A DNA stretch of 64,000 nucleotides from NCBI GenBank assembly GCA_014925825.1, contig JACGCK010000153.1:1-64000 (forward strand), in the 5' to 3' direction. Position 1 is the stretch's first letter; each line of letters starts with the position of its first letter. Origin of the DNA: Pholiota molesta. Its lineage: Eukaryota > Basidiomycota > Agaricomycetes > Agaricales > Strophariaceae. This document shows, in pieces, positions 11,177-28,397 of the stretch. Made by a program: the position numbers and the translations under genes. The notes beneath the pieces were generated by a model. It saw only the letters and a list, made by a program, of their open reading frames with translations, searched no databases and had not been told where the DNA came from.

Positions 11177-14100
11177 CTACAATAATTTACTGGATGCCGC
11201 GGGTGCCACCTTTCTCTTGACGAGTTTAAAGACATAAAGTGGTAGAGCGCTGATAGCAACAATGGCAGCGACTTTCCATGCAAAGGTATATGTGACGACG
11301 AATGAAAGATCTGCAAACCGGATTTAGTCTTGTGAATTGACTGATAATGACAAGACTAACCAAAATAAGCCGGAAGGAAAGCGATACTGATAACGTAGAA
11401 AAATAGTGTAACAACCTCAGAAATGACCATATAGATATGCCTGTATTCACAAAGTTAGAATGGGTTTCGGAAGAAGGAGAGTGGAAACATACCATGTAGT
11501 GATTTCCAAGGCCACCATGATGAGTTCATTAAGAATTAGGGCAGTAAATGAAATGGATACAATATGCAGGAACTCGTTCTCGAAAAGCACGAGGGACATG
11601 ATCATGATCGCAGCACCTATAGCAGAGGTGTGATGAGTACAGGCTAATGAGCACTGAAAGGATGCCGTACCTTGATAGAGACTGATCATGAACCATTGGA
11701 AGAATGTCTTGTACGAGAGCGCACGGCCCTGCAAGGCAAATTCAATGCCACAGCAAAAAACGAAACTCTTATCGGAACGAACCTTCGTCAACTCCTTATA
11801 CAGCTCCGGATACAGCAATGCCAAATCCTCGCTAACATCCCTATCCAGAACGAGCGAGAACACAGGCGCCATTGTATATATTGTCGCGTACCCGGCCATC
11901 AGCCAGCCCTGATACAGCGCAATAGGCGCAAAGTAGAATATCGCCGAAAACACGGCCTGCATGACGGAGATGATCAGGCCACGATGGATGACGAACTGGG
12001 CCAGCTTCGCGGAACGGCGGTACGAGTTGCGTCCGTGCCAGAGGAGCAGTTTCGTCAGATGCGAAAATTGGGTGACGGAGAAATCGGCGGCTAGCGATGC
12101 TTGTCTGCCCTCTTTGCCAACGATACCAACACCTAAGTGAGTGGTGTCAGTAATGATCCAAAATGAAATGAAAGAAAAGCAAGAACCCACCGACGTCTGC
12201 AGCTTGGATCATGCTCACGTCGTTGCCACCATCGCCGATGCAACAAACTCGTTTGTGTGTAGCAGCACGAATCAGCCGAGCGACGTCTGCCTTCTGCGTG
12301 GGTGAGCAACGACAGGCAACCACGGCAGACAGTTTTGTTGCAATCTCAATAAACTCATTTTTGAATAAATTTAGGCATAGCTATGGATAATGGCAGAGTG
12401 TCAGAAGAAATATTGGAAATCATAAATAAATAAAAACCATGAATCATACCTGGAGGGAATCGCCGTCGATGACAAGACAGCAATCCAACTTATTTTGCAA
12501 GAAGTCAAGCTGGTCGCGAATTTCGTCTGACGTCTTCACTGAACATACCAAGATCATCATGAGCACTGAGGAGAAAAATAGACGGAGAAACAAAATCACG
12601 CACGTTTGGACATCTCATGAATATACTGCCCCCTCGCCACAAGCTTCGTCGAGATCGCAATACACCGCGCCGTCTCCACCTTATCCCCCGTCAACATCCA
12701 AATCCTGATCCCCGCATTCCGCAGCAGCTCCAGCGTGCCCTTCACATCATCCTGCAGCTTATCCTCCACGCCCGTCAGCCCAAGCAGCTCCAAGTCGCGC
12801 TCCAGGTACTTGCCCACCACCCCGCCATCGCCTCGTTGCGCCCGTCGAGGCTGATCGACGCCGCGTGGTACGCGGCCTTGAACTCGTTGTAGAGCGCCCC
12901 AGAGAGGCGCTTGCGCGCCATGACGAGGGTGCGGAGGCCCTCGCGCGCCATGTTCGCCGTCTCCTCCTCGAGCCAGTCGTTCCGCTGCACGATGCGCGCC
13001 ATCACGACGTCGGCGCCCTTTTGCAGGAACGTGATCTCGCCTGTCTGCGTGTCGCGGACGACGATGCCCATGCGCTTGCTCTCGGAGGTGAAGGGGAAGA
13101 TCTCGAGGATGTCGAAGTGCAGGTCCGACCCAGTTGGTGTCGTCAGCGTCATCCGTGTGCGATCGCGGAATGTGAGGGTGAGGCCGACGGAAGCTGTCCA
13201 TGTGACGATGGCCACTTCGTCGGGGGAAGATGCTTGGTATGTTACTGTACCATCGTCATTGGTAACTGGTGTTACCTGAACAGAATGTTAGTGGTCGACA
13301 AAAGTAGAAGAAAAATCACGCACGTTATGACATAGAGCCAAACTCAGGACGACATCTCGGACTCTTGAAGACATATCCCTTCGTCCTCTCGTTGCCAATT
13401 GTGCGCCTGTGGCAAGGGATCCTTTCCTCAGGTGCCCATGTTCGCCCGTAGCCCCAAATGATAACGCCAGCTGATGCGCGATCTCATCCATTGAATCCGA
13501 ACCGTAAGACATTGTACCCATGTGCAACTTCTTCATCTCCATCTCTGAAACAGAGCAGACTCAGTACAAAGAAAAAAACCGACCATGGCCATAACACGCA
13601 CCATTTTGGGTCAGAGTGCCAGTCTTGTCTGTGAGCAGGTAGGTGATACGACCTAGCTCTTCGGGCAAGGTGCTCGTGCGCACGATGGTGTTTGGAATTT
13701 GATGATCATTCTCAATTTGGTGCGCATAAACCGTCTTTCCCATATCGAGATTGACCCGAAGACTAGCAAGAAGCGTAACGTATTAGCACCATATACGACT
13801 TAGTTGCCAGAGAAAGAATACGGACCTGATCGGGATAATGGAGGAGAAGAGGATAAGGAAACGGAAAATATAGATGTACCATTGCCCTCGGAATCCGTTC
13901 AAGGCTACAAGAACGACGGACAGGGCAAATGTGACTGCACAAAGAATCTGGGTGACAAAATCAATTTCGCGTCGATCAAGTATGAGAGGAAGGACTCACC
14001 TTGGCCAGCCTGTTAATTTCCAAATCTAGTAAACCGACTTTTGTTTCCGGGTGGCTGGTATTCATCACTGCCCTAGTTTCTGCTCCAGTGTAAATGACAA

Positions 14101-15330
14101 AACCTATAGCAGAACCTGCTGCAAGAACAGTATTCGACCATAAGACGTTCTCAACAGTTAGCGGTGAGACACTGGGAGGTAGAGGTTGCATCGGCACGGA
14201 AGAATCTGAAGAATTCATGACCGGTTTGTTCATCGTAAACGTGCCAATAAATGTGTGGATATCCTTGATAGGTGGATCCGCTAGTTGAACGGTCAGGACG
14301 CACTGAGAAAACCAACTGGATGAGCTTACCATATATTTCTGCGTCAAGGTGAACCAAATCTCCTTGGTCCATTTTCTGGGTTTCAGGAACGGCCACCCGT
14401 AGTTTCCAATCAGTCTCTCCATCTAACTGGTCTGTGCGAATGAAACACGTCCCTGATGCTTCGGAAGTGTGCAGCAGAATCAGATCGGCCGGCACGCGCT
14501 GGTTTTTCTCCAAAAGAACCAGATCACCGACCCGCAGCGACGACGAAGGCACCGCACGGGTGTTAGCGTGTGTGTTTAGATATGCCTGTTCTGTGTCTTG
14601 GTGCGAGGGCGATGTCTGAGGGGGCGTCAAAACCAAGTACCGTTGTGAATTCGCCTCTCGATCCCGCAGGTAGCGCTGATAGTCGTCGTACGCCTCTTTG
14701 CCAATCGTCACACACAGCACAAACGCCAATGGTGCGACGTACGTCACTATGAAGCCGATCCTGAGTGCAGGAATAAACTGCGAGAGCGCCACGAGCAGGA
14801 AGTAGAGATTGAAGAAGAATTTGAATTGTTCATAGAATACAATGGGCAGGAAGGTGAACGCGTTGTATTTTTGATTCTTGATAGTGTTTGGTGGAAATCG
14901 AGATTGTAGCTTTTCTGTGACCAGAAATTAGCGCTCGACTGCGGAGTATGTGTGCTCGCCTCACCTGGAGGGTGAAAGGGTATTGTCCGTGACTTATCTT
15001 TCGGAGTAGTTGGAGGAAGGACAGAAGTGTGCTATGTAAAGGTTGGCGGAGTACGACAAGATAAGATATAACTGCACATACTGGGCTCGTCAATGCTTCT
15101 TGCTCAAATTGTTCGCGGTCCTCATACGACTGCGAGCCCAGGAGGCCCTGTTCCTCCTCTGAGTCGTCTGCATATCGGTCGTTCTTTCTCGCACTGCTGT
15201 ACTGTCGATTCCGCCGTGACGCAGCAACCGCTGAGCCTGTGGTACGAGAAGACATGTTTGAAAGGGAAATATGAGGTTCCTGGACTGCGCGGTGCTGTCT
15301 TTGAAGATTGCGCAGCGGAATATCCGACAT
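11177..15330 (-). CDS. P4-type ATPase, Neo1/ATP9-type phospholipid flippase
   Basis: Long minus-strand, multi-intron gene starting [12 protein letters not shown], with an acidic cytosolic N-terminus. Diagnostic parts in order: [13 protein letters not shown] (membrane segments 1-2), the actuator motif [25 protein letters not shown] (P4 segment 4, with PIS), the phosphorylation motif DKTGTLTQN near 13620, [11 protein letters not shown] and KGADVVM in the nucleotide domain, [35 protein letters not shown] near 12220, and C-terminal helices ending [12 protein letters not shown]. Neo1/ATP9-type flippases act in Golgi and endosomal membranes, moving aminophospholipids to the cytosolic leaflet; yeast Neo1 is essential. 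Oddities: at 12820-12823 the frame breaks between NEAMAG and [13 protein letters not shown] and needs one more G; at the exon boundary near 13999 the join [11 protein letters not shown] is also one base short. Both look like homopolymer undercalls. Confidence 0.9.
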
Positions 15331-16017
15331 GAACCAGTCGGCTAGAAGTGGTTGAGCAATAGCAAATCCAAGCTCAGGAATATCTTACATTTATAAAGCA
15401 GGGAGCATTCAAACGAAAAGACTTTTAGAAAGTCGTCGTCGCCGTCGTGGTTTGAAGTGTGTCGCTTGTCGTTGCGGCCTGCGACAAGCCCGTCAGGACT
15501 GATTCAACGCTGTGCGCGTTCACGTTGTACAGTTACGTAATGGTCGGTTTACCGCTGCAACGGAGCAGCCGGCGCGGAATCAAAACTCCGATAAACTACT
15601 TGTCTTGACCGGATTTCATTTTGACTTCGACCTTCATTTTAGTGATCCTCCCTACGCACAGACTGACTTATAAAAACGTGCATCGCTGCAAGGGACGTAC
15701 ACAGAGCAAGTGCTGTTATGCCTCTTAGCGCCACGCAGAGTGCCACAACTTGAAGCTTGAAGGCGATGTCCTTTCATGTGGCCGTCTGCGACTTGAATGG
15801 CAGATTGAAAATCGACGCCGTGTGTCATTTGGAAGTGCCAAAAACGGCGCAAGATGTACTGAAGAATAGGCTTATGTGAAAATAATACACTCCGATAACA
15901 CATTCGCCGCATAGTCGCAGCTATGTATCTTGGTGAATATTTCCGAAGTTCCTTCCAGTCAGCGCAAAATCAAACGTCCCCAACGGTCCTCAAATTCTAG
16001 TAGTAAAAGCGATGGAA
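15331..16017. other. Spacer: ATPase promoter, no gene recognised
   Basis: 687 bp upstream of the P4-ATPase start and downstream of the GNAT gene's stop. It holds the ATPase promoter by position. The ORF on the minus strand at 15652-15912 has no recognisable motif and is treated as noise. Confidence 0.4.
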
Positions 16018-17076
16018 TTAGTGTTGTAAATTTATTTCTCCCAGAATTCTGGATCTTCTACGCTTCTCTAAGAATATGATAAACGTCAGTTGTATTCTAA
16101 GCGCCCCAAGGTTCTGGAACATACGTGCCTTGATCATGTAGCAGATTTCAACGCCACTACCACCAGCGCTCTCATTGCCGCGCTCGTCCACATATCCTGC
16201 ACCTAATCTCGAGCGGTTCATGATCTATAAAATTTGAGCCTGAGTTAGATAAAGCGGCTCATGTTTAAGTCAAACAGTCAAGGCAGACCTCGAATTCAAA
16301 TTGTCGGAAGTAGCTTTGAACTTTTGGAGAGCTGACTTCGAGCGTGAAGCAACATCCCGGGAGCTTCGATAGTCTCTCTCCGATCATCTTTGACATCATT
16401 CCTGTAAACATGATAAATTATTCATTGTCTGGCAAACAAAATAGTTGAGCTGCGGTGAACCTTTCTTTTGATACGGCTTGGAGGTGAATGCTAATTTTAG
16501 ATACCAGCTATCGTTGTGGGACCAAGTTGGACCATCAAGGAAGCAGAAATATCCTTCCTTCCATGACTCCTCCGCAGTGCTCGGATATTCCCAACCCATT
16601 CTCTATGTCGGATTTGCATGTGCATGAGCGATCAACTAACTATGAGATATCAAATTGAACTAACCATGATATTTTGGGCGCCTAAAGTTTGAGTAAGCGA
16701 CAAGATTCCAGATCGCAGTAAGGTATAGACATTCCATGAAGTGATGCGTTTTCGTGGAGGAAGCCATATCGCGATAGCGCCCACCTTCTCGCCCTCATCG
16801 TCCTCAGGGTCCGTTGATGGCACGCACATCATGTCAATCAAGCCGCCCATTTGCCATGTCGAGTGCAGCGTAAAACGAATGTACGATTTCAACGAGGCCT
16901 AAGGGTGTCAGATGAGATAAGATCATGCAAGATATGCAAAATATTTCCGAGCTCACTGGTGTGGTACATCCGAAGTACGACATTACAGGGTCCTCAAGCA
17001 TGCTAGCGGCACCAGCATCACAAATGCGCTCGAAATCTCGAGGTCGGGCTGCGCGGATGTATGAGTCCTTCGTCAT
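16018..17076 (-). CDS. GNAT-family N-acetyltransferase
   Basis: Minus strand, about six exons, all joins in phase. It starts MTKDSYIRAARPRDFERICDAG, the usual 'IRxAxxxDxxxI' opening of fungal GNAT proteins. Further on are VGAIAIWLPPRKRITSW (core beta strands and the WLPP element seen in this subgroup) and DSWYLKLAFTSKPYQKKG followed by MMSKMIGERL. The last is the acetyl-CoA binding motif A, in the place of Q/R-x-x-G-x-G/A. CCFTLEVSSPKVQSYFRQFEFE and a basic tail KRRRSRILGEINLQH complete it. The reaction is acetyl transfer from acetyl-CoA to an unknown amine. About 300 residues, usual for the family. The motif-A loop has M rather than G at one position, so activity is not certain. Confidence 0.8.
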
Positions 17077-17876
17077 TAAGTATGTCCTGTGAAGAAACGA
17101 GGAGGGATGGGAGGCAATTCCTTGTTTTCCATGGCTTTAAAGTACTGAAAGAACGTTGGGAAATGCTATTATAGTTTGCCGACGTGATAGATCGCCAGAG
17201 TTCTACGGTCCGTATACCTGAGCCCGAGATGAAAATCAATGCAGAGAGTCTATTTTTACTTTTTAATTAGCTTTACGTGTATGGCGCCTCGATTACCCAC
17301 ATGAAGTCTTACCATCCTTTGCAAAGAATGATTTGTTAATGATCAGTGAAATTTAAGGAGCGGCTCTGATTACCTTAATTCTGCGAAGTGGACAAGGATT
17401 GACTGAAATATTCACCTGTTTTTGTCCTCCACCCGTATGTCAAGAATCTCTCGACTCCAGATTACCATCAGACCGAAGCCGAAGTCGAAACGAAGAGTGA
17501 GGAAGTATGCAAGAAGTATGTGGTCAATGACGAGCGCTGAGTAAAGATTATGGTGCCGACCAATAAATTGTCGAATATTCTGGGATTTTCCGCGCAATCC
17601 GAGGAATTTCGAAAAACATTTGCCTGAGGTATAACTCTGTGCTCACCTGGAGCTACACGCAGTAAGCGGGTCTCGCATTCAATCTGTCCGCTACGTGTTG
17701 TGTGATAATTTATGAGAGATGTTCTGCGTCCTCTTATGCGGCGCTAAATGGCAGATTAGGGATAACAATAACTCATATGATTGTGCTCTATCTTGATATA
17801 AGCAATACCCACAACAGTGAAGTCGTAAAGGGCTTCTCCGTAGGACCTTTTCCAGATTTGATGGAAATACAGTCCT
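17077..17876. other. Spacer between the two GNAT copies
   Basis: Promoter region of the intact GNAT by position. The minus-strand ORFs at 17018-17239 and 17412-17597 carry no GNAT or other motif. Nothing else was recognised. Confidence 0.35.
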
Positions 17877-18417
17877 TCACGCCTGAATAAGTTTCTGTTC
17901 AAGACTTTTGATAATCCTAACGACATGCCTTACCTTAAAACCTAAATGCTCGTATTGATCTCGGGATTTTGTCGTTGCCGCTTCAAGGGTGAACGTGGCC
18001 TCTGGGTCATATGTAAATGCGTCTCGCACCAGAAGCGACACGAGTCCTTGAAAAATAGACGATATTTAAGTACTATCCAATTAGGTTTGAAGGTAGAGAA
18101 CACACCTCGACCTTGGTATTCTGGATCCGTCCCAACCACCTGCAAATACCATGTATCGTCGACTGACATATCCGCACCCTTTCTCGTGAACAGATGATGC
18201 AACTGCGAGTGATATATCCCTTGATAATCAATTACCATCCTCTGCGAAGACTCAATTGCCTAGCGTATGGATAATCTTTTGAAATACGTACTATGGGGCG
18301 ACGCCTGTCAGAAATAACCGCCTGGAAAGTAATGGGGGGCATTCTGCTTACCGTCATTATCATTCCTCGCGCTGTGACTTGTATTAAACTCGTATTAGGC
18401 GCCCACAAGGCGCTCAT
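17877..18417 (-). pseudogene. Truncated second GNAT acetyltransferase copy
   Basis: Spliced reading from the ATG at 18417 gives MSALWAPNTSLIQ, then DDTWYLQVVGTDPEYQGRG (motif A with a canonical QGRG loop), LVSLLVRDAF, ATFTLEAATTKSRDQYEHLGFK, then a stop one codon after the next acceptor. This is the C-terminal half of a GNAT domain of the same subgroup as the gene at 16018-17076. The N-terminal strand and helices that should precede it are not found in 18418-18900, and the ending is abrupt. It is either a 5'-truncated duplicate or a gene whose first exons I cannot recognise. The acetyl-CoA loop is better preserved here than in the complete neighbour. Confidence 0.55.
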
Positions 18418-19787
18418 GCGGTAGTTTGCTCGTGTTTAACCAACTCCCGTGCTCTTGGTGACCAAAATGGGATATTAACCAACAGCAGGCACTCTAAGAC
18501 TGCATAGCAGGTGCCTATGAAGAACCGGTAAAATCTACTTGAATAGGCGCTCAAGAAATTGTGATTTAGGCTGGAAGGGCCTCGAAAAAAATTGGTCCCT
18601 ATTTTGTTTCCTTTTCTTTCTTCTCTCATTTCTGCTTTTCTTTTCCTTACACACTGTTTCGTAGATGATACTATTCGCCTGTGTCCGGCTTGAGCTCGAT
18701 CTGCCGGCCGTCTTCCTTCGGGTTGCCGGCGGCGCCAAGCAAGAGAGACTTTGGCGACCAAAATATATTCTTTGCCCACAAACCCCCGCCGGACTGTCAT
18801 TGCAAAACGTGAATGAGAGCCGGCGCTTGTCTCATTCATCCTCTCAGTCTCGCTTTCCTTTCTCGCTTTCCTTCCTTGTTCCCTTTTCATCCTTTTCATT
18901 CCGAGCGCAACATAGAACTCGTACCTTGGTGGCGAAGAAAATCACGATGGCACGAATACTGCACGACTTCTCCTCTCTGCCCGTCTGAACCTTGTCTAAG
19001 GATTTGAACACCGTCGGAACTGGGATGCGCTAGGCTCGGGTGGATCCGAGGCAAATAAATATCCGACCACGTGTGCGTACCTTTTACTCACCATGGACCG
19101 ACATGGACAGCGGGCTCTGTCCTTTTGACATTCCAAACTTCTTCAACTCTTCCACACTGTACTCTGTAAGAATCACTGCTTGCGCTCATTGGAGGCTCAA
19201 TTTAGATGTGCGACTCCTCTATTCCTGGTACTTCTTCAAAGATTCAACAGACACCATCTCTTGGGAGAACAACCGGGCTGAATGAAAAGCAAGGGCAAAC
19301 TCAATGACAGCCATCCATGAATTACACCCACAGAATATTATTACACCCTCGGGACGCTCGCAATCGGCACAGAGAAAGTCATTCGTGGGATTCCTCACAG
19401 TCATACTACTCGGACGAGGTTGCATGAACGGCATCGTCCTTCCAATCAACATATCTGTGCCTACTATTTTCCGATGACTTCGTTGTATTTATGGCTATTT
19501 TCACTCGGCTGAAGTTCTTTCATCATTCGCTCGCCGGTCTTTTGCTATTCAGAGGAAGTAATTCCTCAGATGTCACGACGCACGGTTCCTTGCGATAATT
19601 CTCTGCCGGTCAACCGATAGCTCGTTTGTCGCATGTAACACCGGCTTGGGAATGCCTCTCATGCCGCTCGCGGTTTGAGAGGATAGAAGGCTATGATTCT
19701 GGATGATTCTATTTTATTTCTGAGGCGTCGAAAGTACATAAAACCCGTCAACTCTCGTCGGGAAAGCTCAGAGTCAAAGGTGCAATT
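18418..19787. other. Spacer with esterase promoter
   Basis: From about 19245 onward the sequence is duplicated at 22490-22979 upstream of the second esterase. The shared part includes an AT-rich ACATAAAA box about 50 bp before the start codon. The large minus-strand ORF at 18414-18899 is rich in Lys, Arg and Glu without family resemblance and was not accepted. Confidence 0.45.
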
Positions 19788-22107
<2,320 letters not shown>

Positions 22108-22979
22108 GCGGAACGCCGAAATGTTCTGTTATGGACAAACTGAATTGTATTGAGTATCCAGTCTGATGCTTGGCAATGACCCAGGTTGAATTTGTGTAAT
22201 ATAGCTGGACAATTTGAAACAGTTAAATCTTCCGCCTGTTTGATGATTGAGAATTTTTCAATGCAGTGTCCGATGTAGCTAAGGACGAAGGATTTTAGGC
22301 ACTTTCTCCTCGCCAAAGTTCTTGAGCCGTTTTGCACTAGTATCTTGCTACTTAGAAGTAATTCCGGGGATACATAGTTGGCATAATCAAGAAAGAAAAA
22401 AGTACAGCGAGACCTTGGCAAAAGCCGCGTTGTATTCCCGTTTTAGGTGTTCGATTCCTTTATTCTCGGCGTTTCTTTAATGAGGAAAAAGACGCCATCC
22501 CTTGGGAAAACAACGAATCGGGCCACGCGCGCGTGGCTAAACCCACAGAATATTATTACCTCTCGGGACTTGTCCACAGCCAACACAGAAAGTCAGCCGT
22601 GAGATTTCTCACAGACATGCTACTTAAATAACTTTACATGACCGCCTTCGTTCTTCCAAACAATTTGTGCCTACTATTCTCAGCTGGCTTCGTTATATTT
22701 GTGGTTATTCTCACTCGGCTGAAGTTCTACCTTCGTTCTCTGTCCGACCTTTTGCTATTTAGAGGAAGTAATTCCGCTGATATTTTGACACACGGGCCCT
22801 TGCAATCACTCTCCGCCGGCCATCCGACAGTCGCATGTAATACCGGGTTGAAAATATCTCTCATGCCGCTCGCTGTTTGAGAGGACAGAAGGCAATGATT
22901 CTTGATGATTCTAAGACGTTGAAAGGACATAAAACCGGTCAATTCTGAGTCGGTGAAACGGGTCAGAACGAGAGTGGTC
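22108..22979. other. Spacer between tandem esterases
   Basis: The first ~380 bp are the 3' flank of the first esterase. The rest is the duplicated upstream region of the second, matching 19245-19787. No other gene was recognised. Confidence 0.5.
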
Positions 22980-25288
<2,309 letters not shown>

Positions 25289-25546
25289 ACATTTCCTGCA
25301 GTCGAATGCTTTGATCGTTGACAAAGCGAAACGTATTGTGTTGTATCCAGTTTGTCCTTGTAACGTAACTAGTTGAAGTGAACCCGTGGAATCAATGTCA
25401 TCGAACCTTCTGCGACGGAAGATAGCCTTGAAGGGATGTCGCGTAGGTGCCTCGGAAAAAAAATATTCATGAAACAAAAGTGATGCATTGTTGGCAAAGT
25501 ATATGGTCTAATCACTACCTCTTCAACACTCGGGTTTTCTATATGC

Positions 25547-27034
25547 TTACAGGCCCAGCTCGTCAACGAATGGCAGATGCGCTTCACCAATAGTGACATA
25601 TGTTGGCTTGGCCTTGAGGAGAGTGGCAGCGGCCTGTAGGAAGATACACATGAGTAACGATTACAAAAAGTTTCCGGAAAAGCTCACCTTGGAGAAAGCA
25701 GTGGCATTAACGCCGTCTAATGATGACAAAGTGGCGTCCAGCGAAGTCACCTTGTCGGAGAAGATCTGCAGAGGCGGATAGGGTGTTAATATATATAATC
25801 CATTTGAGCCTTCTTGAGGACACACCTTCGAGCCCAGAGCAGAGACGAGGCCCTCACGGGTGTCAACAGCGCTGGCAGCGGCGAACTTGGCCTTGGCCTT
25901 GGCAGAGGTAAGCTCCTCCGCCTTGATGCCTTGGGCAGCAGCCTTCAATGCAGAGACGGCGATCTTTCCAGCCTCCTTCACGCCCTCGACCGTTGATCCC
26001 TGGACGAGGAGACCGAAGAGAGTGGCGTCCGAGTAGGCGAGGTGGACGGGGATGGCCGAGGTGCCTTCAGGGACGGCGGTCAGGGGAGAGGTGCCCTTGG
26101 ACCACTTCACGGAGGGGGTGGGCGAGAGGTGCGCAGCGAGGGTGGCAAGCTCGGGGGACGAGGGACCCGCGGTGCCGAAGCCGATGAAGACAGTCTGGGG
26201 GCCGCCGTTGCCTGTAAGACGCGTCTCACCTCCGAAGTACTTTGACGCAGGCGCAGAGGTGGGCGCGGCGGCCTTGGCCTTGGCGAACGCCTTCTGGACG
26301 AGCTCGCTGAGAGTGGCCTGGTCAATGCCGGTACCGATGACGGCGATGTTGCCCTTGTGGAAGGCGGAGGAGGCGAAAGACTTGACGTCGTTCACGGTGA
26401 CGCTGTTGTGCTCGGGCGCGAAGAGGGAGGAGCCGAGGCCAGAACGGAAGGCGAGATAGTGGGCGGCGTCGACAGCACGCGTAGCGGGGTCATGTGTGAC
26501 GGTTGTAGTGTCGGCGTCGACGAGAGGAGCGACGTATTCTTCGAATTCATGACGCGTGAAGTTGGCCGACGTGATGAAGGAGGTGAGCACATCCACGAAG
26601 TATGGGCTATTGGCTCTGTTGAGCAAAAATGGCTGAAACAAGGGAAGATAATACTTACGCATCCCCACGCAGGAACTCTGCCGTCAATGCTAGATGTTCC
26701 CTTCCGAGGGTTGAAGACAGAAGACCTCCATACAGCTCACTCTCCCGAACTGTTCCAATCGCCGTGCGTTGGGTCGTGCTCTATGCACGTTGAGGTCTAA
26801 GACTCCGCAAAGACATTGCAGAGGGCTCACCTTGAAAGCAAAGTTTTTCAGAGCATTGGCAACACCCTCCTTGGGCTCGAAGCGACTGCCAGCTTTTACG
26901 AACAGGGTGACGGAGGAGGTGGGCTGGTTGTGGTCGATGGCGGCGACCTTGACGCCGGCCGAGTCGACGACGGTGGCGAATGAGCGCGCGATGCGCTTTA
27001 CGTTGCGCGCTGTCGACGTTCTAGCGGCCAACAT
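25547..27034 (-). CDS. qcr2: Ubiquinol-cytochrome c reductase core protein 2 (complex III)
   Basis: Minus strand, few introns. It starts MLAARTSTARNVKRIARSFAT, an Arg/Ser-rich mitochondrial targeting peptide. The M16-peptidase-like fold follows: VKVAAIDHNQPTSSVTLFVKAGSRFE, then FTRHEFEEYVAPL, VDAAHYLAFRSGLGSSLFAP, HKGNIAVIGTGID, FGGETRLTG, and a Gly/Ala-rich C-terminal half. The last exon ends PTYVTIGEAHLPFVDELGL, the usual fungal QCR2 ending. The zinc-binding HxxEH motif of active processing peptidases is absent, as expected for core 2. It sits in the inner membrane on the matrix side as a structural subunit of complex III. It converges on the damaged esterase, with a 258-bp gap. The frame is intact. 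GC-rich third positions fit a highly expressed housekeeping gene. Confidence 0.93.
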
Positions 27035-28397
27035 GGAGAATTTTGAGGTGGATAATGGTGAAAACCTGGTGCAACGTCAGGCGGCGGTTATTTCGGAGTT
27101 TATACACGCTTTCCGAATCCGTCCGCGCATTGCCTGTTCTGGACATTCCCATCACCACGCACCACAACACTTTCACCAATACCACACGAATGCACAGAGA
27201 ATAGACCGTTTATTCAAGCCTGAAGGAAACAAGGTATGCTTTATTTAAACCTTCGATGCGCAGTTACCCACGGCGATCAATATGTCTTCATGACCAGGAA
27301 TTATGGGGCAATTGGCATGCTATATACGAAGTCTCATCTCTTGATATCCGTGAAAATCTTGCTGGTATTAAAAGGTACACTGTGAAGTGGGCGTTTGAGA
27401 TACATTACAGAAGTCAAAAGCGGCTATGACGCAAGGCAACGACCCACAGCTCGTCCGGACCTCCTACTGCGGTCTCTAACACTCAAGCTGCTATAAAAAT
27501 CCCGACTGTCATGCCACACGAGCGGTCCTCTGTGGCATTAGACGTTTATTAACGTTTACATCCCTTGCTTTCATATGGATCGTATGTGTTGGCGACGGCT
27601 CAGGTGTCTTACGAACGCACATGAATTGCTTGCTGCAGCATGGCCGGCTCACCAGTTTCGGCTCCGTTGTTTTTCTCGGGACGGGACGAAGACCCATGAC
27701 GACTTGAAGTCAAGAATTAATAATGATACTCTGCATGTGAAACTTCGGCAGGTGTACTTGCAGATGAACGTGCTCTGGAGTCCGAGAGACGACTTCGGGC
27801 CTGATACCATAGACTACCTCTGGAGTCCGGATTGATTCCTTCTCTTACATCTGATAACGAAACGTCAATAGACCATCGGTGCCGAATCCACAGCTGAGGC
27901 GCAAGCAGCTAGTCGGTTTCACACGGAAAGTAAGTAGCTCGTCATTCAATTGCGCCTGTCACATCGGTAGAAGGTTGGAACGGAAAGACAAAAGAGGATG
28001 ATTCAGCGCTGGTGTTCACCATACGATGCCAAGGAAAGATCTGCGTTTGTTGAGTAATGCAAGCCTTTCGCGGGATGGCTCCATGACATAATGGAGCAAC
28101 TATTCGAGACGTCGCAAAGATATAAATTTGAACTTTAAGTACATGTAAGTATAGAGTGCATTCTAATCATGAGCTGTATACATCTTCCATCATATGCAGA
28201 CGCGATGGAATTTTTTTCCTTCAGTCAGCGTTACCTCACCCATGATGCATACTGATTTATCAGGGAACAAAGCGGATTAAATTAGCAGCATACATATAAC
28301 ACCCAGCTAATCATAGAATCATACTTCAAACCACCTTCAAACCTTAAAAATCCACATCCACACCCAAATCCTAAATCCCAGACCCATCCACCCATCC
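27035..28397. other. Intergenic, no gene recognised
   Basis: Contains the QCR2 promoter next to 27035 and the 3' flank of the methyltransferase. Only short motif-less ORFs occur, for example at 27509-27835. From 28270 the sequence is AT-rich with ACCC/AAATCC repeats of low complexity. Confidence 0.4.

Noticed and set aside
18414..18899. 161-codon Lys/Arg/Glu-rich minus-strand ORF upstream of the truncated GNAT
   Set aside because: Simple-composition sequence antisense to a pyrimidine-rich promoter-like region; no homology was recognised.
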